Source: Candidatus Gastranaerophilales bacterium (GTDB taxonomy: Bacteria; Cyanobacteriota; Vampirovibrionia; Gastranaerophilales; Gastranaerophilaceae). From it: a stretch of 46,229 bases of DNA. Location of the stretch: positions 1 to 46,229 of the forward strand of contig CALUYU010000011.1 of assembly GCA_944325075.1 (NCBI GenBank). The letters are read 5' to 3'. Below the pieces are notes generated by a model. It saw only the letters and a list, made by a program, of their open reading frames with translations. It did no database searches and was not told the DNA's origin. The translations under genes were made by a program, and so were the position numbers. Below are positions 26,128 to 34,050 of the stretch, one piece after another. How positions within the stretch are numbered: position 1 is the stretch's first letter; each line of letters starts with the position of its first letter.

Positions 26128-26625
26128 ATGGTAAGTCCAGTTTCATTTAATAGTAACCCAAGAGTTTACTTCCGCGGAGAAAATGATAATCTTTTCAGTG
26201 CTCCGGGAAGATTTACAATGGCAGAAGATAAAGGTGATCAGGTAGATATAAGCGCTAAAGCAGCAGAAGAAGAATTAGCTGATGAGCCTAAAAAAAGTAA
26301 AACAGGTAAAATTATAGGGGCTGTTGTAGGAACCCTTGTAGGATTAACAGCAGCATCATTTGGTTTATTCAAATGGAAAGGAGCTAAATGGCTTGCGGCT
26401 GAACAAAAAGGCACAATGGCAACTATCAAAAAATGGCTTGTTAAACCTGGTGAATTTGTAGATAATCAAATTATTAAAAAAATTGGAAAGTTGTTCTCCA
26501 AAAAAGATAAAAAAGTAGATCCGGAGCCTGAAATTAAACCTGATCCACAACAAGGCGGCGGCCCTACTTCCGGACCGGAAGGAGGAGGAACTCCGGACGG
26601 TGGAGAAATATTAATGGGGGCATAA
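26128..26625 (+). CDS. Small membrane protein with SFN N-terminus
   Basis: I do not recognise this 165-aa protein. It opens MVSPVSFNSNPRVYFRGEND, the kind of short N-terminal motif also found at 33632-33925. One membrane helix lies near 56-78 (IIGAVVGTLVGLTAASFGLF). A basic stretch and a Pro/Gly/Glu-rich tail (about 128-165) follow. AAAGGAGG precedes the ATG by 6-7 nt, a very strong site. It is divergent from the DUF1822-like gene and ends at a bidirectional terminator. Confidence 0.7.
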   Translation: MVSPVSFNSNPRVYFRGENDNLFSAPGRFTMAEDKGDQVDISAKAAEEELADEPKKSKTGKIIGAVVGTLVGLTAASFGLFKWKGAKWLAAEQKGTMATIKKWLVKPGEFVDNQIIKKIGKLFSKKDKKVDPEPEIKPDPQQGGGPTSGPEGGGTPDGGEILMGA

Positions 26626-26656
26626 TATATAGGCCCATTTAGAAAGTTAATAGAAT

Positions 26657-26694
26657 AAAATTCCCTATTTTATAAATTAAATAGGGAATTTTTT
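26657..26694. terminator. Bidirectional terminator
   Basis: AAAATTCCCTATTT pairs perfectly with AAATAGGGAATTTT around an 8-nt loop, with T6 downstream. It separates the convergent SFN-protein gene and hemW. Confidence 0.85.
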
Positions 26695-27781
26695 ATTGTA
26701 AAAAATCCGCAAGAATAAAATTACTAACAAGAATTCCGTTGTTTGTCAGTTTATAGCCGGCGGAAGTTTTTATAAGATAACCGTACGATATATATTTATC
26801 AATTATCTTTTTATATTCCCAGTCAAAATTTATTGAAAATTTTTCGTTAACAGAACGAACATTAATACCATCCATCTTTCGGAAACCAAGAAAGATTTCT
26901 TCTTCCAAAATTTCCCGGGTTGATAAAATATGTTCGTTAGCATGTATAAGAGGATTTGAAATATATTCTTCAAGATTTTCAAAATTTGAGTAGCGAGTAT
27001 TGCCTATGTAGCCATGCGCGGCAGCACCAAAACCATAATAAGAATTATTTCGCCAATAGTTTAGATTATGTTTTGACTCATAACCCTTTTTAGCAAAATT
27101 ACTTATTTCATAATGATTAAATCCATGTGACTCCAAAAAATCTATGGCTTTAAGATACATCTGAGCCTGAACGCCCTCATCAGGAAGCCCGTCAGGCCTA
27201 TGTAAATAAAAATAACACCCCTCCTCAATCTTTAGACCATACAGAGAAATATGAGGAACCCCCAAATCAACTGCAATTTTTAAATCATTCAGAAAATCAT
27301 TTATATTTTGATTAGGAAGTCCATATATAAAATCTAAGCTTAAATTATTAAATCCTTCCTGCTGCGCTGCTTGTACCACATATTTAACTTGGGTAGAAGA
27401 ATGCCGGCGCCCGATAATATTTAATATATTGTCATTAAATGTCTGACAGCCTATACTGAGACGGTTTATACCCACATGCCTTAAGTCATTAAGATATTTT
27501 GGAGTTATATTCTCAGGATTAATTTCACAGGTTAGTTCTGTATTGCTACTGATATTAAATAGTTTAATAATTTGCGAAAATTCACTACCATCCAAAAGCG
27601 ACGGAGTCCCTCCTCCGAAATATAACGTTTCCAAAAGCTCGTTCTTGTAATTGTATCTTACCTCTGATATAAGAGCTTTAATATAATCCTGCCTGCAAGA
27701 TAATTTAGGATACGAAATAAATGAACAGTACCTGCATTTTTGTCTGCAAAAAGGGATATGAATATAAACATTTCTTACCAT
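26693..27781 (-). CDS. hemW: Heme chaperone HemW (radical SAM)
   Basis: This 362-aa protein belongs to the coproporphyrinogen-III-oxidase-like radical-SAM family. HIPFCRQKCRYCSF carries Cys12-x3-Cys16-x2-Cys19. FGGGTPS, the IGCQTF segment and the late HGYIGNTRY segment fit HemW rather than HemN, which has extra N-terminal residues and a further cysteine pattern. HemW delivers heme to target proteins. The start codon is directly behind a promoter, with no RBS. Confidence 0.88.
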   Translation of the reverse strand: MVRNVYIHIPFCRQKCRYCSFISYPKLSCRQDYIKALISEVRYNYKNELLETLYFGGGTPSLLDGSEFSQIIKLFNISSNTELTCEINPENITPKYLNDLRHVGINRLSIGCQTFNDNILNIIGRRHSSTQVKYVVQAAQQEGFNNLSLDFIYGLPNQNINDFLNDLKIAVDLGVPHISLYGLKIEEGCYFYLHRPDGLPDEGVQAQMYLKAIDFLESHGFNHYEISNFAKKGYESKHNLNYWRNNSYYGFGAAAHGYIGNTRYSNFENLEEYISNPLIHANEHILSTREILEEEIFLGFRKMDGINVRSVNEKFSINFDWEYKKIIDKYISYGYLIKTSAGYKLTNNGILVSNFILADFLQ

Positions 27782-27788
27782 AGAAATA

Positions 27789-27839
27789 ATTATAATCTTT
27801 CACAATAAATTTGCCAACCATGATTTTATTTGCTAAGAT
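27789..27839. promoter_or_regulatory. Divergent promoters sharing one -35 element
   Basis: Minus strand: TTGGCA (27812-27817), 17 nt, TATAAT (27789-27794), 7 nt, hemW ATG. Plus strand: TTGCCA (27811-27816), 17 nt, TAAGAT (27834-27839), serving the amylase-like gene. The two -35 hexamers overlap almost completely in TTGCCAA, so polymerase can occupy only one side at a time. Confidence 0.55.
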
Positions 27840-27867
27840 TAAAGATAAAGAAAGAGGGATATAAATA

Positions 27868-29406
27868 ATGAAAAAGTTATTGGTAACAGCAGCAATTTTA
27901 CTGCTTACTGCGTCGCAAATCAATGCAAAAGAAGTATGGGTAAATAATTTAAGAAATTCATTTTTAAACAATTCGACAATTATATATGCCATTAATATGC
28001 GTACGTTCAATGCGAACGACAAAAACGGCGACGGGATAATAGAATTTGATGAAGGCGAATATAGCGGAAATTTTATGAATGCTATTGACCGGCTGGATGA
28101 ATTAAAAAGCAAAGGAATTACTGCCCTTCACATATTACCAATAACTCCTGTAGGGAAAATGAAGGCACTTGGTACGGCGGGATCTTTATATTCTGCTGCC
28201 GGGTTTGACTCTCTTAACCCTCAATTAAAAAGTAATTCAGTTGATTTATCAATAGAAGAGCAGGCAATAAAATTTATTCAGGCAGCCCATGACCGGGGAA
28301 TTGCAGTAATTGTTGACCTGCCGGCTTGCGGGGCCTATGATCTTTATCTCCAAAGACCTGAATTATTTGTAAAAGACTCCTCAGGCCAACCGGTTATTCC
28401 TGCGGATTGGACTGATGTCAGACTTCTTGATGCAGGTAATGAAGATAAAATTAATCAGGATGTTTTAAAAGTATACAAAGAATTTGTTGATTACATGATG
28501 ATGCTTGGAGTTGATGGAATAAGAGCTGATGTTGCTCACTGTAAACCCGCAAAATTCTGGAAAGAACTGATAGATTATTCAAGACAAAAAGATAAACAAT
28601 TCCTTTGGCTTGCAGAATCCTCGGATTCATGGAAAGATGCCGTCTCTAACAAGGCCGTTTATACACCATACGACAAGCTTTTAAAAGCAGGTTTTGACGG
28701 CTATTACGGAAGCTATTTTAACTTAAAAAACTGGAAAACTGCAAAAGAATTAGAAAACCAGGTAAATCTAAACTTATCACTTGAAAAAGAAATTGGAGAA
28801 CCAAAAAGTGTTATAGGAAGTTTCACAACACATGACGAACTCAGCCCGATTTTGGAAAAGGGCAGTGAATACAGCAGGATGATTATGTGGCTTAATGCGA
28901 CACTTCCAATAAATTCATATTTTGTAGACGGATTTGATTCCGGAGATAAATATATATATTTCTGGGCTAACAAAAAAGCTCCAAAAACATATACTGATGA
29001 TGATTACTATTTTACGCACAGAGGGAAAATAGATATTTTCAACTTCTCCAGAAAACCCGGAGGAAATGACATAAAACTTGCCAAAGATTTTGTGCTTGCA
29101 AACCAGACAAAAACCATTGTTAAAGATATTTACAAAGGCGGAATTTTTAAATTTTTAAAAACTTCCTCTCCATCAGTGTTCGCATATGCAATCTCAAATA
29201 AAAGCCAGACTGTTATTGTAATAGGAAACCTGAATTTCAGAGCACCTGATAAGGTTAAAGTAAAGGTACCAAAAATTAAACAGGAAGACAGCGCTATACC
29301 GGTAACGTTAATTAATGCGCCGGTAGTCGGAAAAGGGAAAATAACAACGGAATTAGCGCCGGGAGAAATTCAAGTGTTAATTTTTGATAAGTTTTCTATG
29401 ATTTAA
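27868..29406 (+). CDS. Secreted GH13 alpha-amylase-like hydrolase
   Basis: This 512-aa protein has a cleavable signal peptide (1-20, ending INA) and a GH13 (beta/alpha)8 barrel acting on alpha-glucans in the periplasm or outside. The nucleophile is Asp221 (VDGIRADVAH), the acid/base Glu250 (WLAESSD), and the third acid lies in FTTHDELS near 313. An EF-hand-like loop (Asp51, Asn53, Asp55, Glu59, Glu62) sits in the first barrel segment and probably binds calcium. A beta-sandwich C-terminus follows. AGAGGGAT precedes the ATG. Confidence 0.88.
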   Translation: MKKLLVTAAILLLTASQINAKEVWVNNLRNSFLNNSTIIYAINMRTFNANDKNGDGIIEFDEGEYSGNFMNAIDRLDELKSKGITALHILPITPVGKMKALGTAGSLYSAAGFDSLNPQLKSNSVDLSIEEQAIKFIQAAHDRGIAVIVDLPACGAYDLYLQRPELFVKDSSGQPVIPADWTDVRLLDAGNEDKINQDVLKVYKEFVDYMMMLGVDGIRADVAHCKPAKFWKELIDYSRQKDKQFLWLAESSDSWKDAVSNKAVYTPYDKLLKAGFDGYYGSYFNLKNWKTAKELENQVNLNLSLEKEIGEPKSVIGSFTTHDELSPILEKGSEYSRMIMWLNATLPINSYFVDGFDSGDKYIYFWANKKAPKTYTDDDYYFTHRGKIDIFNFSRKPGGNDIKLAKDFVLANQTKTIVKDIYKGGIFKFLKTSSPSVFAYAISNKSQTVIVIGNLNFRAPDKVKVKVPKIKQEDSAIPVTLINAPVVGKGKITTELAPGEIQVLIFDKFSMI

Positions 29407-29466
29407 AGAATCAAAGGCAAAAAAAAAAATTTACAGGTTTTAAAACCTCTGATAGGATTTTAAGGC

Positions 29467-30546
29467 ATGCCAAATAATACAGTTGATACAGTCTTTAATA
29501 AACCGCGGAATACTTTTTTATTAAGTACTCCGGCCAAACAATCTCCGGCAAAAGATGCTGCTAATGCTCAATTAAACAAAAAGAATACTGATCTTGGCCG
29601 TAATAATACTCCGGAAGAAAAAAATTCTTCCAAAAATGTGTTACTTGGGACATTAAGTGGTCTGGCAGTATTAGGAGGATCTGTTTACTGGATAAAATAT
29701 CGAAAAAACATGTGGAATAATTTCCCGGCGCATTCAGGAACTCTTTCAAATAATCTGGATGTTTTAATTGAAGAAGTTGGCAAATTAAAAAAATTAATAA
29801 GAGAAGATTATCTATCTAAACGCCAGGCACTTATTAACAAAATGAATGATCCCGGAGAATTCGGTTTTGAGCTGTCATTCAAAGATAATAAAGATTTGAA
29901 GAAAAAAGTTAATATTATAGAAGAACAATACGGCCCGGCAGCGGAAAATGCTAAAAAAGTTTTGGAAGAAAACAGACAGATAATCATAGACAAATTAAGA
30001 AAATTATCTTCTGATCCTGAATGGAATGAACTTAAAATATTACGGAAAAAACTTGTCAAAACAATGACAACAAGTCCTTCCATGGATCAAAGAAAAATTG
30101 CCGAAAATAAAATACCGATGGTAAATGATTTAATAACTAATAAGGTATATCCGGACGAGGTGGAAAATTATAAATCAATGTATGGAATTGATAACCAAAA
30201 AATATCCGAACTGGTGAGAAAAGAGTTTGCATCATATGACGAATTTGTAAATGAATATACAAGCCTAAACCAGGAAAATGTATTTGATATTCCATTTATG
30301 GACAGAAGATTCAGCCATACAAGCAGACTTTCATTTGAGACTGTTTTTCCAGAAGAAACCGGGATTATGAAAACTTGTAAATCTCTAATCGATATAAATA
30401 AAGCAAGACTTGATTCCGCAAAGAAATTATATTCTGATTTCAACAACAAAATCCGGGATCTTGGAGTTGAGTATCGGGAAACTGAAAGTATAAAAGATTT
30501 AAAAAAATACAACGCACGCATAGAAGCGCTGAGAAATAATGATTAA
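29467..30546 (+). CDS. Hypothetical membrane-anchored coiled-coil protein
   Basis: I do not recognise this 359-aa protein. A Pro/Asn/Lys-rich N-terminus precedes one membrane helix (about 60-77, LLGTLSGLAVLGGSVYWI). The rest is helical and highly charged, with coiled-coil heptads at about 95-200 and 310-355. It starts 60 bp after the amylase-like gene; an AGGTTTTAAAACCT palindrome lies in the gap, and no strong RBS is present. Lineage-specific by appearance. Confidence 0.65.
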   Translation: MPNNTVDTVFNKPRNTFLLSTPAKQSPAKDAANAQLNKKNTDLGRNNTPEEKNSSKNVLLGTLSGLAVLGGSVYWIKYRKNMWNNFPAHSGTLSNNLDVLIEEVGKLKKLIREDYLSKRQALINKMNDPGEFGFELSFKDNKDLKKKVNIIEEQYGPAAENAKKVLEENRQIIIDKLRKLSSDPEWNELKILRKKLVKTMTTSPSMDQRKIAENKIPMVNDLITNKVYPDEVENYKSMYGIDNQKISELVRKEFASYDEFVNEYTSLNQENVFDIPFMDRRFSHTSRLSFETVFPEETGIMKTCKSLIDINKARLDSAKKLYSDFNNKIRDLGVEYRETESIKDLKKYNARIEALRNND

Positions 30547-30616
30547 AATTTAAAACCAATGAAAAAATAATGTTATTGTAGTAAAATTTAGCAATAAATA
30601 AAAGCGGAGAGTTTTT

Positions 30617-31063
30617 ATGAATATATCTTTATTAAAATTAATCACAATAATAAGCGTAATAATTGGTGCAGTATGCGGATTTCTAACATTATTACCATAT
30701 ATCGGCGGGGTTATATTTTTTATATTAATGACGTTATCATCTGTAATAGGAATTATTCTTCTTATGCATTTGGGAGGATTACGGTTTGATTCGGCCGCGG
30801 AAAGCGCGGTAATCGGAGGAATTATAGGATTTGTATCATTCATTGCATTTTCAATTATTTATATGCCGCTTGTAATAATATTTTTAAAAATTTTTAAATA
30901 TTATACAAACTATGGGGTAGCACTTGCTTTAAATAATGCGAATTTATTTATAATAATTGTATTATCCGTGTTTATTGCAATATTAAGTGCTACAATAAAT
31001 GCTTTTACCGGATTTTTAACTTACTATTTTACAGAACTTATTAAAAATATGAATAGCAGATAA
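30617..31063 (+). CDS. Polytopic membrane protein, four helices
   Basis: This 148-aa protein has about four membrane helices (roughly 5-30, 34-54, 66-95 and 112-140) and few charged residues, with a cytoplasmic C-terminus rich in Lys, Asn and Arg. It does not match a family I know. GCGGAGAG lies 5 nt before the ATG. It lies only 17 bp upstream of mtnA and is probably cotranscribed with it. Confidence 0.7.
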   Translation: MNISLLKLITIISVIIGAVCGFLTLLPYIGGVIFFILMTLSSVIGIILLMHLGGLRFDSAAESAVIGGIIGFVSFIAFSIIYMPLVIIFLKIFKYYTNYGVALALNNANLFIIIVLSVFIAILSATINAFTGFLTYYFTELIKNMNSR

Positions 31064-31080
31064 TAGATATGGAGAAAAAA

Positions 31081-32148
31081 ATGACAGAATTTCAATCGAA
31101 AATAAGAACAATACAATGGATAGACAATTGTTCAAGAATGGTAGATCAAACCCTTGTACCTTATGAATTTAAATATGTTGATATAACAAACGGTCAGGAA
31201 ATGTTTGATGCAATCCGGAATATGATAGTCAGAGGCGCTCCGGCAATAGGAATAGCAGGAGCACACGGGGTTGTGTTATATGCAATAGAACTTGCTAAAG
31301 AAATTACTTCCCGGGAAATATTTATAAAAAAACTTATAGAAAAAGCTGATTACCTGAAAACATCGCGTCCGACAGCAGTAAATTTAATGTGGGCAATTGA
31401 AAAACAAAAAGAAATTATTAAACAATCCAAATCAGATATAAGCGGAATTATAGAAGAACTTAAACAAAATGGAATAAAACTTGAAAACGATGATATAGAA
31501 ATTAATAAAAAAATAGGCGATAACGGGGCCAAGGTAGTACCCAAAGGTGCAACCATTTTAACACACTGCAATGCCGGTGCATTAGCAACAGTAGGTTACG
31601 GAACAGCACTTGGCGTTGTAAGATCAGCATTCGCCAATGATCCGACAATTCAGGTTTTTGCAGATGAAACACGTCCAAGACAACAGGGCGCAAGAATTAC
31701 AACATTAGAACTTACAATGGACGGTATTCCAACAACTCTTATCACAGACGGAATGTGTTCATACTTTATGAAAAAGGGTATGATAGATATGGTTGTAGTA
31801 GGGGCTGACAGAATTGCCGCAAATGGTGATACTGCAAATAAAATAGGAACTTATACAGTAGCTATTGCTGCAAAATATCATAATATACCATTTTATATTG
31901 CAGCTCCTCTTTCAACAATTGATACAAGTATCAAAAGCGGAAACGAAATTGTTATTGAAGAACGCTCAAGGGAAGAGGTAACCCATATCAACGGAAAAAT
32001 TATTTGTGCCCCGGAAGTTAATGTTATTAATCCCGGATTTGATGTAACACCTCATGAGTTAATATCAGGTATCATAACAGAAGTTGGCATACTACGTCCA
32101 AACTATAATGAAACAATAAAAAAAGCTTTTGAAAATAATCTGCCGTAA
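31081..32148 (+). CDS. mtnA: Methylthioribose-1-phosphate isomerase
   Basis: This 355-aa enzyme isomerises 5-methylthioribose-1-phosphate to the ribulose form in methionine salvage. IRNMIVRGAPAIG, the catalytic Cys in THCNAGALATVG and Asp in VVGADRIAANGDTANKIG are all present. I chose ATG at 31081 because GGAG lies 7 nt before it; the ATG at 31069 has no site and would add four residues. The related eIF2B fold could be confused, but these motifs are specific. No other mtn gene is nearby. Confidence 0.93.
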   Translation: MTEFQSKIRTIQWIDNCSRMVDQTLVPYEFKYVDITNGQEMFDAIRNMIVRGAPAIGIAGAHGVVLYAIELAKEITSREIFIKKLIEKADYLKTSRPTAVNLMWAIEKQKEIIKQSKSDISGIIEELKQNGIKLENDDIEINKKIGDNGAKVVPKGATILTHCNAGALATVGYGTALGVVRSAFANDPTIQVFADETRPRQQGARITTLELTMDGIPTTLITDGMCSYFMKKGMIDMVVVGADRIAANGDTANKIGTYTVAIAAKYHNIPFYIAAPLSTIDTSIKSGNEIVIEERSREEVTHINGKIICAPEVNVINPGFDVTPHELISGIITEVGILRPNYNETIKKAFENNLP

Positions 32149-32168
32149 ATGTTTACGGCAGATTATTT
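32135..32168 (+). terminator. mtnA terminator overlapping the stop codon
   Basis: AATAATCTGCCGTAA pairs with TTACGGCAGATTATT around a 3-nt loop. The left arm includes the last three codons and the TAA of mtnA. TTTT continues on the plus strand, weakly. Confidence 0.65.
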
Positions 32169-32240
32169 TGGAAGATTTCGCCAGTCATCTTCGTCGGTTA
32201 AGGCTTGATATGTGCAAGCAATACCATTTTAGAATCATGA

Positions 32241-33356
32241 TTATTTACAAGTTTTCTTTGTCTGCCAATTCAAATCATCGCATTTAAGATATTCCATATT
32301 TTCTTTGTAGATAACCCATCCTGTACAACCTATTCCACCAAGCCTGTAAGATTTATCCATACATTTCATTTTAAAACCATAATCTTCCACGTTTATATTA
32401 TCCAATCCCGAAGGAATTAGGCCATCTTTTGTTAACAAGAATTCAAATATATCCTTTCCGTAAGTATTCGGTTGTTTATCACCATTTAAATCGATGTGAA
32501 TAGATCCGCAAACATTCCTTAAATATTTTCCAACCCCAATATTCAAGCTACAAGTTGGACTATTTATAAATAGGTGGGCCAATACAGAACCATCTGCAAG
32601 TACAAGCAAATTTTCATATATATCTTTAGCATCTTCAGCTCCGCCTAAATTTTTAGCAGACCAGGAATTGCAATTTTGTTCGGAATGTTTACACTTATAT
32701 ACTGTATTTAAATAAACCGAAAGTTTATCAAGAAAGTAATCTTTTGAATTATCTGATTCATTTTTTGCATCATCCGATTCATCATCATACGCCGATTCAC
32801 TTAGCCCCCATGTATCTAATGTTCCATTATCAAATATTAATCTGTTATAAGCATTACTATAGACAGAATAAACCTTTTTCAATTGAGTAACAGTCTGCTT
32901 TTCCTTGTAATCAGCAATTAATATTGGTAAAGTCATCGCAGCCATAACACCGATTATCCCTAGGGTTATTAGAACCTCGGCAAGAGTAAATGCAACCCTG
33001 CGAGGCGAATGGGGCCTGAGGCACTGCCATATTATGCTGCGCTCTTTAGTATTCAGCGAAATATTATTGTAGGTTGGGGTTTCCACCCCAACATTAGATT
33101 TATTGATATTGAAATCTGTATATTCTTGCAGGTGGTAGGATCCTGAAATACTCTGCGAGCACCCTCCCTTGTAAGCCTCCTTTTCGTCAGCAACAAGAGG
33201 AGCTGCGAGTTCAGGATGACATGGAGAATCTTTTATCAACCTTTTCTCTATGCGGCCCACACAGTTCATTGTAGGTTGGGGTTTCACCCCAACATAATAT
33301 TTATTTATAGCTGATACAGAAAACTTTGATTTGGAGAAAACTTTGAAGAAAGGCAT
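32241..33356 (-). CDS. Type IV pilin-like protein with repeat-built leader
   Basis: The mature part opens AFTLAEVLITLGIIGVMAAM, a class III prepilin signature with Glu at +5 and Ala instead of Gly before the cleavage site, then a helix and a Cys-rich globular region of about 230 residues. The frame stays open upstream to 33365 over palindromic repeats, giving a leader far longer than the usual under 25 residues. No RBS supports ATG 33356 or TTG 33365. A strong RBS and ATG at 33435 are separated by G13 and out of frame by one base. Real start therefore uncertain. Surface or secretion-filament role is inferred. Confidence 0.6.
   Translation of the reverse strand: MPFFKVFSKSKFSVSAINKYYVGVKPQPTMNCVGRIEKRLIKDSPCHPELAAPLVADEKEAYKGGCSQSISGSYHLQEYTDFNINKSNVGVETPTYNNISLNTKERSIIWQCLRPHSPRRVAFTLAEVLITLGIIGVMAAMTLPILIADYKEKQTVTQLKKVYSVYSNAYNRLIFDNGTLDTWGLSESAYDDESDDAKNESDNSKDYFLDKLSVYLNTVYKCKHSEQNCNSWSAKNLGGAEDAKDIYENLLVLADGSVLAHLFINSPTCSLNIGVGKYLRNVCGSIHIDLNGDKQPNTYGKDIFEFLLTKDGLIPSGLDNINVEDYGFKMKCMDKSYRLGGIGCTGWVIYKENMEYLKCDDLNWQTKKTCK
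33068..33293. repeat. Palindromic elements read as protein
   Basis: Two copies of TGTAGGTTGGGGTTT(C)CACCCCAAC (33068-33092 and 33270-33293) flank a CHPEL..SGS-type element (33138-33221). The latter, compared with the copy at 302-331, carries about 57 extra bases between two CTGCGAG direct repeats (33153-33159 and 33203-33209). All three keep the pilin-like frame open on the minus strand. Confidence 0.75.
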
Positions 33357-33485
33357 TTTTGACAAAAACCCTTGTCTCCCTTGAGGTTCGTTACCCCCCC
33401 CCCCCCGTATGCTCTGCTACTATTGACTTTTCCATGTGTTTACCTCCTTTTTCCTCCATTATATACTATTTTTTATTTTTTGCAA
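33327..33485 (-). repeat. Pilin-leader repeat with poly-G tract, copy B
   Basis: Homologous to 1-160 in promoter, RBS, ATG and downstream segment. The tract is G13 then T (33406-33393 on the minus strand) where copy A has G14. From ATG 33435 the frame ends at TAA right after the tract; one G fewer joins the pilin-like frame through NEPQGRQG. Confidence 0.8.
33433..33485 (-). promoter_or_regulatory. Promoter, RBS and ATG of repeat copy B
   Basis: Minus strand: TTGCAA (33480-33485), 16-nt spacer, TATAAT (33458-33463), AGGAGG (33443-33448), 7-nt spacer, ATG (33435). All spacings equal copy A. This is the best transcription and translation start near the pilin-like gene. Confidence 0.6.
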
Positions 33486-33542
33486 GGGGGCAGTCTATAC
33501 TTATTTAATAAACTATTTCAACGAAAAAATTTTTTGGAAAAT

Positions 33543-33592
33543 AAAAAAGCCTCTGTACATGTTCTATGTTTTTCGCAACAGCAGGCTTTTTT
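33543..33592. terminator. Terminator after the SFNG protein
   Basis: AAAAAAGCCT-CTG pairs with CAG-AGGCTTTTTT around a long loop of about 24 nt. On the minus strand it follows the 97-aa gene by about 40 bp. The long loop lowers confidence. Confidence 0.55.
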
Positions 33593-33631
33593 ACAATTTG
33601 GAAGTTCGTAAAAATTATTTTATGAAAATAA

Positions 33632-33925
33632 TTATACTGAAATGTCAATCACTGTACTCTTCGGAGCAGACATTGCAGCTGTGTAAGCTGTCATAACCTT
33701 ATACGGATTTACCCCGGAAATAAGACCGCGGACAACTTTGTTATTTTCTTTGGAAATCCAAACCAACTCAGTATTTGAAGTACCATCCAAAGGATGAATT
33801 TTTATTATATCTGAAGCCGGAATATTTCTTGTTTTAGAATTATTGGTTCCCGATAAATTCCAATTCCTTATATCTGCTTTTAATACTCCGTTAAATGACA
33901 ATGGATTAATCTTACTTACCTGCAT
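33632..33925 (-). CDS. Small SFNG-motif protein
   Basis: I do not recognise this 97-aa protein. It opens MQVSKINPLSFNGVLKAD, sharing the SFN motif with the protein at 26128. The rest is a small beta-rich domain (ELVWISKENNKVVRGLISG) with no membrane segment or cysteine. It stands alone with a terminator downstream. An intergenic of about 125 bp separates it from the BioD-like gene. Confidence 0.7.
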   Translation of the reverse strand: MQVSKINPLSFNGVLKADIRNWNLSGTNNSKTRNIPASDIIKIHPLDGTSNTELVWISKENNKVVRGLISGVNPYKVMTAYTAAMSAPKSTVIDISV

Positions 33926-34050
33926 TTTTTATACCCCTGATTTTGTAATAACACGAAAATTATAGCATAAAAATAATTTTTTTAATAATAAATAAATTTT
34001 TAATTGATAAATATAAACAGTAAATCCAAAATTCTATAAAAAACTTATAT

